DNA from: Polytrichum commune
Taxonomy: Eukaryota > Streptophyta > Polytrichopsida > Polytrichales > Polytrichaceae
Assembly (NCBI GenBank): GCA_950295325.1
Contig: OX485809.1
Location: 682,001-746,000 of the forward strand
Reading direction: 5' to 3'
Length of the DNA: 64,000 nt
The notes below the pieces were generated by a model. The model had not been told where the DNA came from. It saw nothing but the letters and a program-made list of their open reading frames with translations, and searched no databases. The position numbers were made by a program, and so were the translations under genes. Below are positions 52,317 through 64,000 of this stretch, piece by piece; position 1 is the stretch's first letter; each line of letters starts with the position of its first letter.

Positions 52317-55192
52317 TTAGTTTTCTCTCAAGATGAGCAAAGAGAACAAGCAAGCAAAGTGCTTGCCGACATGGTGATTTCTTATTTCTTTTTGGTAGTC
52401 TTTACATGATAGCTAACAAGTAGACAATACAAATCACCCAAACCTCTCCCCCTCTCAAGTCTCCCTCCTTTCAACTTGCTTTCAAAATAGGTAAAGGTGT
52501 GTGAGAGGGAAAGGACATTCGAATGTTTGCTGACATGATGTGATTTCGAGTTTGCACATGCCAAGAGGTTCCACCACGGAGTGGGCGACAAGCCACGGTC
52601 CTTCATTGTAGCGATTCTCCTCTCAACACGTATAAAGAAAAGGACAAAGGAAATCAAAAATCACAAAGTGTTCCCAACATGTAGCCTAGGAGTCTCTATG
52701 CGATGGGCAAGGGGGAGTTCTTACTTGCAAGCATATCATTGGTTCATTCATCCAACAAAAAGGCCTTGAAATAATTTGCAACTCAAAGGTTATTCTTTTG
52801 GGGGGTGAATTAGCAGTGACATTATGATTAGAAATCTTAGAGTGATCAAATGTGACACATTTGAAATGAACTTAACAAAATCTTATAATTAACCTATTTT
52901 CAACATGGATGAATGTGAGATACGTTTATATGCAACAATTTTCTCCGGTCCTACATTTCAAAAGAAAAATACGTTTTGTGTACTTTTAAATTTTTATAAT
53001 GAACTTTGGACAAGTGGTTTTGTGGGCCAAGGCAAAGAATTTTGACCTTCACATTCTTGGGGTACTTTGTTCAATGATGGCAGTCCCCCTTTTACATAGA
53101 TATGCAAGGGCTCTAGTCCAATCTCGACCTCCAATTTGAAGCAAGCCAAAACCGTGCCGTTGGAAGTTGGGATTGGCCATGAGCCCTTCCACCATCATAA
53201 CAAAGCTCCCGTGATTAGGTGCATGGAGCTCCTCCATATAGGGTCCAATGACTTGGGAGGGTTACATGTGTAGATGTCAAGAATCTCCTTAGGAGTCTTG
53301 CCTATGTAAAATTGGTTAGTATTATGGGGGGAGTGTTATCATATGAGTGGTGAGTAGCGAGAGTTGAGCGGTGAGCGGTGAGCGGTAACACATGAGCAGT
53401 GTAGTAGGAAGAAATATTTGGAAATACAACCACTGGTATCCTATATCCATGGTAATTTAGCATATATTGAAAAATAATGAAAAAAATTAAGAAACTTTCA
53501 CAAAGTATAATGACCTAACCTTCTTCACAAAATTGAATATGTTCACCATTAGCGGGTTCTCATCTGTACCATTATTCATTATTGATGGTATTGACACTTT
53601 TCACAACAAGACCAAACAAAGTGTCTCAAAATGCAAAGCATCACTCATAATGGTTTTTGGCAATTGCTACCAACACAAAGTACGCGAAATGGAGGAAGAC
53701 ATGGATCCATTTTGCAAAAATTGACTTGGAATGGGTGTAGTCGGATTACATATGGGTACAATAACAACTACTTGAGAGGCACCTTTTTTGATCTTTGCAC
53801 CATGTTTTCTTTTACCTTTCCCATGTGGTTGCACCTCTTTCTTTGCCAACTCATCCTCATCATCTATCGTATCAACATCATTCACATGTAAATCTATTGT
53901 ACTTGACTCCCTCTTAGTCTCTTCTCTCCTCCGTTGTATGATATGTAAGGGGACACTCTAGAAAGCAAGGACATTATTTCAATGTTGAAAAATTCAAATT
54001 TTCCAATTGAGTTGCAGAAAAGGCAAAGGTTGCTAGACCTGTCAACCCCATGAAAAGCACTAAAGGATTTGATGTTGGAAGCCAATACTCATGAATAAAG
54101 TACTTATCAAACCAAAAAAAAACATTTAAACTAAGGTAGGTCAAGCTCGTGATAAATGTGAGTATGTGATTGAAGACAATAGGAAAAGACAAAAGAAAAG
54201 GTTACACATAAACAATCCATTTTACAACAATGCCCCCACCATACACTTTACCAAGAGATTGGATCTTGTGAATGCACTATGCCCATTGAAAAAGGTTGGA
54301 ACACCTTTGTCCACGATAAACTACACCATTTCAAGATGGGGACATTCCAATTGATATTCTTCTGCATGTTCTTCCCCATATTCTCAAATTCTTTCACAAA
54401 GCCATCCTCTAATTAGACCACAACCAATTAAACACAAATATCACAATAACAAAATAAACTACATAAAAAATATATATATATTGAAAAAAGGCAAGGGACT
54501 ACCTACACCCCAATAGACGCTTTGATTAAACATTTATCAAGCACTTTCTATTGACACCCTCCAATTGAAACTACAGTGACTCTAGAGTCATGTCACTTAA
54601 GTTCCACTAGTGCAACCATTTCACCTTGAATACAAACTCAACCGGTGTGGTAGCTATTATTTTCAATATTTCAAACATCGTATCAAGATTTGAGTGAACT
54701 CCAAGGTGTTGATTAATCTGCATGAAGTGATATGTCAATAATTAAGTGATTGATATAAACCAAAGATAATGACCAACACAAATCTAAATTTACCTCATTT
54801 AAAAAGTCAAAACCATTCGTTGGATTAGCCATGACCTACAAATTTTTTGAACTTCTTTCCACAAATTGATGTTAGTGTTTTTTTAGTCGCATTTTGTATG
54901 GCATTTAATGCTCCCTTTGCCATCTGTGATTGAAGAGTGGTTTTCTCATTCTATTTATGAACCGCTTCTTTAGTCACAAAAGCTATCTCACGCTACACAA
55001 AAAATGGCATAAATCTTTAATTATTAGTAGTTTATAAAATATATACAATAATAAAAACTTGAAACAACACTCACCTTGTAAAAAAATTGTGTGAAGGCCT
55101 CCAATGTACAAAGTCCCCTTCCCACCCTTTGGGAGTCCTATCATGTGAGTGGCAATTTGTCTTGATCTATTGTGAGGAATCGGTGATGTTGA
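52317..55192. other. No confident gene; 3' flank of the methyltransferase-like gene
   Basis: At 53885-53667 the minus strand has an open frame with an acidic then basic stretch (DDEDELAKKE, GKGKRKHGAKIKKG). It could be a further exon or a separate relic, but I could not join it. A short GAGCGGT tandem lies at 53367-53388. The rest is AT-rich. Confidence 0.4.
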
Positions 55193-56410
55193 CTATGCCA
55201 TCATTTGAACAACCATCTCCGCATATATGAGTAAAACCTTTGGATTGTGTGGAGAACTCAAGCTTTTCTTTTTTCTACAAAATAAAATCACAAAGCTCAA
55301 TGTCCAACAACACGTTTCAAAGTTTCGGAGGTTAAATTAACAAAATGCAAGGACAAACTATTAACTTACGTATGCAAACGGGTTTTCCTTGCAACCTTCT
55401 TGACATGTTGTCCGTTGGATTCGATGGAGGCGTCATGGGAAATAGATCCACCATAAGAAAAAGTTGGTTCTACATCACGCAATTGGGATGGGATGGCATC
55501 TAACAATGCATAGTCCTCATCGTACATGACTAAATGGCAAGCACTATGTCTGCAAGCATGAATAGATCCACGTGCCATTGAAATGTCTGGAAGTCAAACA
55601 AATTGCACAAACCACAAACAAAGCCATAGAATTTATTCCATGACATGATGAATACAAAAACTGAAAAAATCCAACTTGTAGAAGCATAAGCATCTAGAAC
55701 AACAAATCCATGAGTTGTCAGGGCTTCAATGAGGATTTCCATGGCTTTAGAATCCTTCTCTCTTCCACCTCTCCATGGAACTTTCTCGTCTGTGAATTGC
55801 AATGTCAGATAGAAGCACAAGTCCTAAGCCCCAACGTCAAACTCTGACATTGGCCCTTCATTTTGGAAAACAAACCTCGATTTGGGAATGAAGTAGAGGA
55901 ACAACATGAAAGCAACAAGTTTGAAAGGCAATATCTAGCGTCTAGTGTTGGATAGCAAATTCATAATCCAAGTTGACAAGTACTGAAAAGGAGAAGTGAT
56001 AGAAGGAAAACAAGACAAAATCTAACATATAATGTCAAAGATGTATCGTGTGGAGAATGCAATGGCAACTTGATAAAACCCCAACAATGTTTCTGCAACA
56101 AAAAATCATAAGAGGCTACGAAGGTCCTTACATCGTCCCTAACACCTTTCTTCTCATGGACATACAAAAGCAGAGGGCCACCATTAGTGAAATATACAAA
56201 GGCAATTTCAAACAAGGCCTCAATGTTCTTGCTTTTTTGGTCATTCCAAAAGGGGGTTGCATTGGGAGAAGAAAAACAAGGCATAAGCATGCCTTTTGGC
56301 AAATCATCAATTATAAGATCAAAACCACCAAAGTTGCAAGACTCCGAAGAAACCCTTCTCCGAAAAGACTTCGATGTGATCCTTTGGTAGTGCCTCACAA
56401 ATGCTCTCAT
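55193..56410 (-). CDS. Putative DNA amino-methyltransferase-like protein, four-exon model, 5' end uncertain
   Basis: Exons: 56410-56027, 55823-55676, 55586-55370, 55274-55193 (TAG). All borders are GT-AG and the phases agree, giving 276 residues from the ATG at 56410. The order of motifs looks like that of beta-class amino-methyltransferases (as seen in phage and restriction enzymes). FDLIIDDLPKG stands where the catalytic D/N-P-P-Y/F motif IV would be. A segment with GVRDDVRTFVASYDFLL and WGFIKLPLHSP follows. Later come VPWRGGREKDSKAMEILIEA and VVLDAYAST in place of the AdoMet motif I (D-P-F-x-G-S-G), then HACRHSACHLVMYDEDYALLDAI. The catalytic motif is not canonical (DDLP), so activity is doubtful. 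The tail is basic (RKTRLHTKKK). A dispersed repeat (56458-56785) lies directly upstream, so the 5' part may be lost or spliced from further away. I have seen similar plant proteins but cannot name a family. It could be a pseudogene or a transposon-borne gene. Confidence 0.5.
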
Positions 56411-56457
56411 GTCATAATTTTCAAAAAAGAAAACCTTAGGTGGATTTTTGATTTTAT

Positions 56458-56785
56458 AAATCTTAAATGGTTACTTTTTCCAACTATCCCACTTCTCCTA
56501 GGATATGAAACACGTGATTAGTACGAGACGGTTAGCAAATCCCAAATCGTGCATGTAGCCATTTGCCTCATAAATTTTGGAGCTCATATGAACATGTTAT
56601 TCATTGTCAAAGTGAAGATTCATGTGCTCATGAAGTTGTCATACAAATCCCCCAATCATGTTGACTGTTGAACCTCGAATGATTATCATATCTTGAGCAC
56701 ACAGTTCAATATCTTTTAAACACTTGTCTCTTTGATGTTTGTTCTTAGATCCACACTTGACCACACACCACTCAAATCTAGGTGT
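56458..56785 (+). repeat. Dispersed repeat of about 330 bp, copy 2
   Basis: The second copy of the repeat at 50365-50690, same orientation. It ends in CTAGGTGTCC. It abuts the presumed start of the methyltransferase-like gene. Confidence 0.75.
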
Positions 56786-57007
56786 CCAAATTACTGTTGT
56801 ATTAGGATTACACAAGAGTTCCTTACCCCTAAAGTTTAGAAAACATACAACATGTAGCGAGGTTTGTCACAAGTTACAACACCCTATCAAATAGTTGGGA
56901 CGCGTGCTAGCAGACTCAATTCAAATCCTAAGAAGCCTAATATTAAAAAAAACCAATAATAAATGTTAAGTAAACATTATCGGTTGGCCCGAGTCCCTAA
57001 TATCACC

Positions 57008-57044
<37 letters not shown>

Positions 57045-59724
57045 TGGAGTGAAACACCTTGCTATATCTTTGAACACTCCTCCCTAGACAAGTGTTGCTC
57101 TTTTTGAAGAGAGAGAAAAAAAAAAACACACTTGTGGTTTGATCGACTTGGTCTTAAATGAGACAGCTAATGTTGAACAAGTAAACTATGTACTACTTTG
57201 TGTAGCCCCTCATATTGAGATTCTAATTTGCCTTGGTGGCATGAGGTTTAATGTTTGAGCTAGTCCAAGCATGGTGTAACTCTTGGTCAAAGAGAGGGAA
57301 TTATTGCATACAAGCTTACCTCTCATCCATCCATCATAACTACTTGGACCCCTATAGGTTTGTGGTTGATTCATCTCAACTGGCTTTGAACTAAATTGGA
57401 CGCATTGAAGACCCTAAAAGTTAATTCCGGTCTCTAACGAATATGAAATAGTAATATCTGGGTTACAAATTATTTCATGGTTTTTATGTTGGTGGATGAG
57501 AGGTATGCTCATATGCAATGTTTCTTTTCTCTCCTTCTTGGTCTAGGGGAAAGAATAGGCAAGATTTAACTTTACTTTGAAGAAAATATTGGTCTTTAAC
57601 TCAACGAGAGGCTTGTACTTAGCCATCGAGAATGGATTGCAAAGGCAAGCTTGCTTGCCCATGGTCATTGGTTGTTGTAAGTATCAACTATCTTTAGGAC
57701 TTTTGCCTAAAGAAAATGTGTCCCGAAGATGACTTTCACATTCAATATAGGAGACATTCATCACCCACTCAATGAACTTTGAGCACATCTAGAATTTGGA
57801 CTCCAAATTTGAAAGCCCAAATATTCATATGCATGTATTATAATGTTATTATTTGTAATATTTGTAGTATTATGAAATTCAACTTTATCATCTGTCTTGC
57901 TCGGGGGGGGGGTAGTCATTGGTTGGAGTAGCAATATACGTGCGAACAAATGATAGGGTATTTTAAAAACATGGGGGCTAAAAATTATAAATGGACTTAA
58001 GAGTAATATAGGGTATCAAAAATGGCACTAGACATCTTTAAAGTACTATAGGGTATGGAATAATAGGTAATTTGGAATTATAAGTAATACAAGCCATTTC
58101 TCTATTAACCCAAAGTAGAAATTTACATAATGATAGCATGTGAAAAAAAGAAGAGAATTGAAAGTAATACCCCCCTATAAAATAATGGTTGTTCGCACCT
58201 ATATCCTTAACTTTTTAAGACACTGCCCCCCCCTGAGCTGTATTGCCATCCAATTTTTTTTAAACATTACATACACTATGGTAAAAATGGAGTGAATAAC
58301 ATCATTTAAAGTGACTGATGGTGATTCTTGAAGGTAGATGTGATTGATCTTTGAATGATCATTGCGCCCAAATGGCTAAGATGGTATGACACAAGTTTGG
58401 TGTATTTAGAAAGAGCATCTACAAGATAGATTGTTGTTTTTGGAAACTTGCAAGATATGAGGAATATATCATCATTTAAGGTGTTTCATGGACCTTGAAT
58501 GTTATATAGTGTGGGTTGGTAAACCATGTGCACCCACAATATTCTCTGAATGATTTTAGTGTAGATATGTCATAAATATTGGCCCACTATCAATCCTTAT
58601 CAATGTAGTTGACCCCAACCTCAAAACTTCAACTTGACAAATTTTGGATCATCTCTTCCAAATTTGTGCACATTGAAAGAAAATATTCGTTTGCTTCGTT
58701 ATGAAGTTGGTTTTGATTAGTAAGTGGACTAAGGCAAGTACTTTTGATGAGGGTGAGCTCAAATGCCATGGACATCAAGGGTAATTTGATTAATTTCATG
58801 CTCATTGTTAAACACTCCATACAATAAGAGGTTGACTCATTCAATCAAAATGAGGAAGGCAAATTTTATTTCCATTTCATAAAAAAACATATGGTGGATG
58901 GAGGGGGTCCCTCATATGGTGGTGATGTTGGGTTTGGAGCAGGTTTGACAAGGATTTAAGTACATGGTAAGGCCTTGAGGATAGGGCTTTACAAAACTTG
59001 AAGGCTTTGGGAATATTAGGGATTGGGCCCTTACTTTCATAAAGCCCTTCCCTTAGGACATTGCATTGCAAAAACCAATAATTATGCTATTGAAAGCCCT
59101 ATCATTAACATAAAAAATTATTGTTGAATGTTTTCATCCCTACATGTCAAAGCAATATCTTCCCAAATCGTAAGAAACAATTTAGTCCAATTCAAAAGCT
59201 TATCAAAGAAAAACAACACCTCTTATGCTGATCTAATCATATAGTTGGAAAATATGTAGAGTTAGGATTGTTCACAAAACATTTCAGTCGTTTATGTGTC
59301 CAAAATCAAAAAAATTATGATGTATATGTGTATGAGCTAGTATTGTCAGGCAATGGTGACTACCCAAACAAAAACATCCGATTATGCCTTTAGGAGAAGT
59401 GGAGTAGGTTTAGAGGCACCTTGGGTCAATGTTGTTGTTGTGGTGGTGGTGGTGATGGTGGTGGTGTTGATATTGGGGGAGGGGGCCCTGGGTATTATAG
59501 AACAATGGTCTTGTTTAGATTTCAAAATCTTATTGCAAACAATTGAGGAATGCAAACCTCTGAACAACTTAAACGATCATATACATCAATGCTAAACACA
59601 CTAAACAGAGTGCTACATAATTGCGCTGAATCCGACAACTTTGATGCAATTTTCTTGATTTTCTTATGCTCAATTTAAGGGTTCAAAAGGCATAAAAGCA
59701 AGACACAAGTGCCAGAATCAACGA
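56786..59724. other. No gene recognised; two microsatellites
   Basis: A (TTA)n tract of about 36 bp lies at 57008-57044 and a (GTT)/(GGT)n tract at 59430-59468. On the minus strand, 58844-58629 is a 71-codon frame of unknown kind. Poly-G and poly-C runs at 57904-57912 and 58226-58232 face each other across an AT-rich interval. No gene is supported. Confidence 0.4.
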
Positions 59725-59950
59725 ACAGAGAGAACCGACTGCTAGTTACAGATGAACCGGTTGAGTTTGAAGAAATAACTGGTTGAAGTTCAAGACTTCA
59801 GGAGAATTACCCATCACTTTAGAAGAATCTATGGAATATACCCACATTAATAAAGAAACACCTAAAGAAGATCACAAACATGTAACCGGTTGGACTTGGA
59901 AACACTCGGATCTCGACCGATTATGCCCAAAAATCTCCCCACACACTGGC
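59725..59950 (+). repeat. Dispersed repeat copy
   Basis: Similar in order and orientation to 39890-40110: CTAGTTACAGATGAACCGG, AACCGGTTGGACTTGG, GACCGATTATGCCC. Reverse-complement copies lie at 1285-1480 and 46665-46835. Confidence 0.7.
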
Positions 59951-60224
59951 TAGAATTTCGATCCATGGCACTTAAAACTTCCCCTAAACCATGCACAGAA
60001 ATTGTGGTCCAAATGTCTCCAGGCATGTCATGTGTTTATCCATATTGAGACATCACTATGGGTGAATATAATACACTGGCAAAGTAATCAAATCTCCGAA
60101 AGTGTCATGAGGAATAGCTTAACACAAGTCAAGGGCACAGGCGCCAATATTCATTATCCAATATCCAATATTCTTTAATTTTGGATTGCTGTTTTGGTAT
60201 GATGCATTGGTTACATATATGTAA

Positions 60225-61001
60225 GGGCCACTTCACACACGAGACTGAGAGCCCGTGACCAGTACACTTCAAGCACTCTCATTGGTGGAAAAGGCGGAGC
60301 CGGTCCAAGTTCGCTACTTCACACTACGCTTGAGGGACCGGCGGAGTATGTGAATGCAAGATGGATGTAAAGTCTATGTGAATTTTTACATGGCATTGAA
60401 TGGATCATGTTCATAGTCACTTGGGCTATTTTCCAAAACCACCTCTTAGAGGTCGGCCTAATACAAAACCGGGAGACCATGGCACTTCGGATGCTCACAA
60501 CCGTCGGTGTATTTTATTTTATCATGTGTGAGAACCCGCATGAATAGAAATTCATTGAAATAGCATTTGGTTGAGGCCCCGGTCACATATGTCTTTACAC
60601 TACACTTGAGGGACCAACAGAGTATGTGAATGCAAATGAATGCAGAGTCGACACGGACTCTTACATGGCATCAAATGCATCATGTTTCGTGGTCACTTGG
60701 ACTATTTTTCAAAACCACCTCTTGGAGGTACGCCTAACACAAAACCAGGAGACCATGGCACTTCAAACGCTCACAACCATTAGTTCATTCTATATTATCA
60801 TGCATAAGGACCCGCATGAATAGAAATTCATTGAAATAGCATTTGGTAGAGGGCCCGGTCACATATGGCTTCACAATACACTTGAGGATCCGTGACCACA
60901 CCACATGATTTCAGAGGTGTGTTGGGCCGGCCTTTGGACACTTTCTTTTGGGCTCTCACAATTTCATGGTCACGGCTCTTGGCTCATGTGTGAAGTGGCC
61001 C
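60225..61001. mobile_element. PIF/Harbinger-like MITE, copy C, with internal duplication
   Basis: A 777-bp element with ends GGGCCAC and GTGGCCC, flanked by TAA at 60222-60224 and 61002-61004. It is the same family as copies A and B but about 273 bp longer, because an internal module (from CACTACGCTTGAGGGACC to the next CACTACACTTGAGGGACC, about 60325-60615) is present twice. It has no coding capacity. Confidence 0.93.
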
Positions 61002-61383
61002 TAAGTAGCACATCCGTTTAACCTTCACATTGTCTGGTGATCACTTGCAACTCGTAGGAATTGATAGACTTTATGAACACAAGATTTCCATTCAAATCAC
61101 TCCAAGAATCCTCGTCTTCAGAGTGACAATCGCATGATGCATGAAACCACACACGATCATCTTGCAAATTATCGATACAGAACCGCGAAGAACGTTTTCG
61201 CCCGAGTCTTTGCAAGTAGGCAAAATTGCATTGACATGAGAAATATATATGCACAGCCAAATGGACGGGAATTGAAATTCTCTCCACCTGTTTTGTATCC
61301 TGATAAGGGTTTTCAGTTAGGTAAGTCAAGGTTACACATCACGCTCCTGTGGGATGAGTCCACTGCCAACGCCCTAATTTGTA

Positions 61384-61797
61384 CTCCCTCTGTTTCACAA
61401 TAAAAGTTACGTTTTAGAAAATCCGTGGGCTTAAGGTCATTTTCCACACTTTTAGCATGAACCTGCGTGCGTTGCATGGCTCTCACGAAGCGCTTTCCGG
61501 CGAGCTAGGGGTGTTCATAGTAACGCACGTTCATCGCCATAGACGGTTGACACCAATTGATCTCACACATAAAACCGCGTTGATGTGCGTGGACGCTGTC
61601 GAGTCCAAATATCAATTGTTAAACAAGTGTAAATTGTTGTTTGACTTGGTAGTTCATCAGCAACAACATTTACATTGTTGTCTCCGGCAACATTCCAGTT
61701 CGTTTGGCAAAGTTTGAGAGAAATTTTGCCAAATGTAACTTTTATTTCGTGACGCAGTTTATCTCCAAACGTAATTTTTATTTTGAAACGGAGGGAG
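61384..61797. mobile_element. Stowaway MITE
   Basis: A 414-bp element with ends CTCCCTCTGTTTCA and TGAAACGGAGGGAG, flanked by TA (61382-61383 and 61798-61799). The CTCCCTCYGTTTC end and TA target are the textbook Stowaway (Tc1/mariner) signature. The interior carries a second inverted pair around AAAAGTTACGTTTTAG and AACTTTTATTTCG. Non-coding. Confidence 0.96.
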
Positions 61798-61928
61798 TAA
61801 GATAGAACAATTAGGCAAGCAGAAACTTGAGCTGGATGGATTCTTGTCGTTCAGATTCAGTGCAAAGGAAGCACGATGTTTGCCACCGTCTGTGTTTACT
61901 ACCAATCCTCCTCACAAACCGTTTTACG

Positions 61929-62337
61929 CACGGGGAGGTCACTCCATTGTCAAGTTGAAAACCACGTGCGAACAAAGTTTGCTACCCCTATATTATTGCC
62001 ATAGATAATTTTAAAAATTATGATATTGTTCTATATATACATATCCATTGATAAGATCTTTTGTATTTTTTTTTGAAATTTTTAGTCATCTCCATTTTTT
62101 CTAGTAATTTCTTTAGTTCAATTCTGCATCATTCTAGTTAGAAACGGTATGTTTTCTAGAAAAAACAAATTATCAATTTTGGTTATCAATTTTTACTATG
62201 TAATAGATACCATGTATATGTACTCATAAATTTTTTTTGATAAAAGTTTGACCCATTTTGTTGATGCAACTTAGAAAAAGTAGATTTTTTTTGTTCGCAC
62301 GTGGTTTTCAACTTGACAATGGAGTGACCTCCCCGTG
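61929..62337. mobile_element. hAT-type MITE with perfect 48-bp terminal inverted repeats
   Basis: The first 48 bases (from CACGGGGAGGTCACTCC) are the exact reverse complement of the last 48. The 8-bp duplication GTTTTACG flanks both sides (61921-61928 and 62338-62345). An 8-bp duplication marks hAT elements. The interior is AT-rich and non-coding, so the element is non-autonomous. Perfect ends suggest a recent insertion. Confidence 0.95.
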
Positions 62338-62345
62338 GTTTTACG

Positions 62346-63417
62346 ACTCATTCATATACCATCATTCAAACACTAATTTCACATTGATTCCATCACAAAA
62401 CACTACGAAAGTGAATTCATGCGTACCCAAGAAATGGTTTCCGATTTCATTTTGGTTTCTAATTTTGATAGTTGCAAAAGACCTGAAAAGTTGAATTCGG
62501 AGTCGAATTGCCGTTGAACAAATCATTAGCTCGAGGACCTGCTTACACTGCTATGGTGACCGTGCACCATGACCACCGTTTTCTTAAATCTCTCGTTGGT
62601 TCTGAATTGGGTGGCGGCCCCGTTTCGTTTTACACAAGGTCACCAAAAATCAGGCGACCATGTTAGAAAATGGATGAGAAAGTGACACGGAACTGCCACG
62701 GAATCTTAGATGTCTTAAAATGGATAATATCTCGCGGTCACCTGGGCTATATGGCTCAAGAACCCAAATTTGTTATCTCAATAGGAAAGTAAGGTGACTT
62801 TGGCATAAATCTCTTAATCATCCAAAGTAACATGTAATCTAAATAATCTTATTTTACTTTTTTTTTATAACAACCTTCACCAAAAACACTACGTCTCAGT
62901 CTAAAGTCCACTTTACACTATATCCTACGACCGAGACCTTTGAGAAATGATTTAGGATTTTCTTGTGGTCGTGGACTTCAGATCGCCGACCATGACCATG
63001 AGAAACCCTAAATCATTCATTCCTCACGGCGTTTGGGCCACATGCACAAAAACGACCCGAAACGCTAAATCGACACTGAAAAGAGATTCGGTAACAACAT
63101 CATTCATCATAATAATGTTATGATGTAACAACGGCCACAGTTGCTTCATTTTCGAGTTGGTCAAAATCCACTGGAAAAAGATTGAAGTATGAGTGCGTGT
63201 GTGTGTGTCAACGCTGGTCACTTGCACTTTGAAATGATGCCGCATTTTGGGGGGCATTTAATGCCATCCGTACGTGAGGCCAGTGACATTGAAACTTTAT
63301 CCAGGGAGGGATAAAATTTTAAAGACCCAGAACAAAATAAAGGAACTCGAACATGCAGTAGCAGTGTCAGAGGTGGTGCACTCACAAGGTTTGACGGATG
63401 GGCCTTTGACAACATGA
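62346..63417. other. No gene recognised
   Basis: Moderately complex sequence without a convincing open frame. Several short TGACCATG/CATGGTCA-like stretches occur (62545, 62990). A GT microsatellite lies at 63192-63208. It may be old repeat DNA. Confidence 0.4.
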
Positions 63418-63420
63418 TAA

Positions 63421-64000
63421 CGGCCACTTCACACACGAGACTGAAGGCCCGTGACCATCGCAATCTAAGAGCTCTCGTTGGTCGAAAGGGCGGAGACCGT
63501 CCAAGTTCACTTCACACACGAACGTGAAGGCCTAAAGGTCCAAAGAAGACTTCATGGATGGAAAGTCTGCATGGAGTCTTACATGGCGGACTATGGATAA
63601 GGTTTCATGATCTTCTGGAATAGTCGTTAGGTCCACCTCTAAGAGATGGGCTTAGAGGTGGACTTGACGCAAATTCCGGGAGACCATGACTTTTTTGATA
63701 TATTTTTCCAACATGATGGATTGCAGGATAAATTGTAGGGCAAATTCTAGGACAGACAAACACTGCCTAGTAGTTGTCTCAAATTGATAGAGTTTGGGAC
63801 ATATTACGGTAAACCAAATCCTACCCTCGTTTTCCGCCAACAATATATGCAATGGTCTTGCAACATGGTCCATTCTCACTTCACACTATGCTTGAGGGCC
63901 CACGACTACATAAAATGGCTTTCCCAACACCCATGGTACAACCTTTGGATGAGAGTCAAGGGTCCTCACCATTATAAGGTCACGGCTCTTGGCTCGTGTG
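63421..64000. mobile_element. PIF/Harbinger-like MITE, copy D, cut by the window edge
   Basis: The left end CGGCCACTTCACACACGAGA is preceded by TAA (63418-63420). The last bases of the window (GGTCACGGCTCTTGGCTCGT) are the start of the right terminal repeat, so only about a dozen bases are missing. The middle is clearly more diverged from copies A-C than they are from each other. Confidence 0.85.

Noticed and set aside
53667-53885. Acidic/basic minus-strand frame as a further exon of the methyltransferase-like gene
   Set aside because: No splice path with consistent phase could be found from 55193, where the model already ends in a stop.
59353-59595. 80-codon plus-strand frame with a Val-rich stretch
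   Set aside because: The Val run is a translated GTT/GGT microsatellite. No other support.

Overview
The window is nuclear DNA of a land plant. The evidence is spliced genes with GT-AG introns, an amino acid transporter of the plant LHT type, an endosomal NHX5/6-type Na+(K+)/H+ exchanger, a run of Arabidopsis-type telomere repeat (CCCTAAA), and plant MITEs of the Stowaway, PIF/Harbinger and hAT kinds. Gene density is low (four confident genes and one tentative gene in 64 kb). Most of the space between genes is old, AT-rich repeat DNA. I cannot name the species. The tentative methyltransferase-like gene and the LINE family remind me of seedless-plant genomes, but that is weak evidence.

Layout. 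(1) 2-1644 (+): the last five exons of an LHT-like amino acid permease, cut by the left edge. (2) 1.6-9.1 kb: repeats, namely a large inverted repeat (2.5-4.6 kb), LINE 3'-end fragments (4.6-6.0 kb) and a dead hAT transposase on the minus strand (7.1-9.1 kb). (3) 10.2-15.7 kb (+): a complete ten-exon prolyl aminopeptidase gene with a probable non-coding leader exon. (4) 15.7-21.9 kb: unrecognised DNA, a broken LINE reverse transcriptase (minus) and a compound microsatellite. (5) 21.9-31.4 kb (-): a complete 18-exon NHX5/6-type exchanger, with three MITEs and a LINE scrap in its introns and two 20-nt micro-exons. (6) 31.4-41.4 kb: repeats, no gene recognised. (7) 41.4-45.6 kb (-): a complete importin beta-1 gene with a leader intron and a promoter carrying telo-box and site II motifs. 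(8) 45.6-64 kb: tandem SINE-like repeats, an interstitial telomere tract, a short methyltransferase-like gene model (55.2-56.4 kb, minus) and a cluster of MITEs with clear target-site duplications, one with perfect 48-bp terminal inverted repeats.

The genes are not a pathway. They are ordinary housekeeping or transport genes set in repeat DNA. All exon models were built by hand by matching translated segments to known family architecture and requiring GT-AG borders and a continuous reading phase. The phase agreement across every junction of the importin, exchanger and peptidase models is the main reason to trust them.
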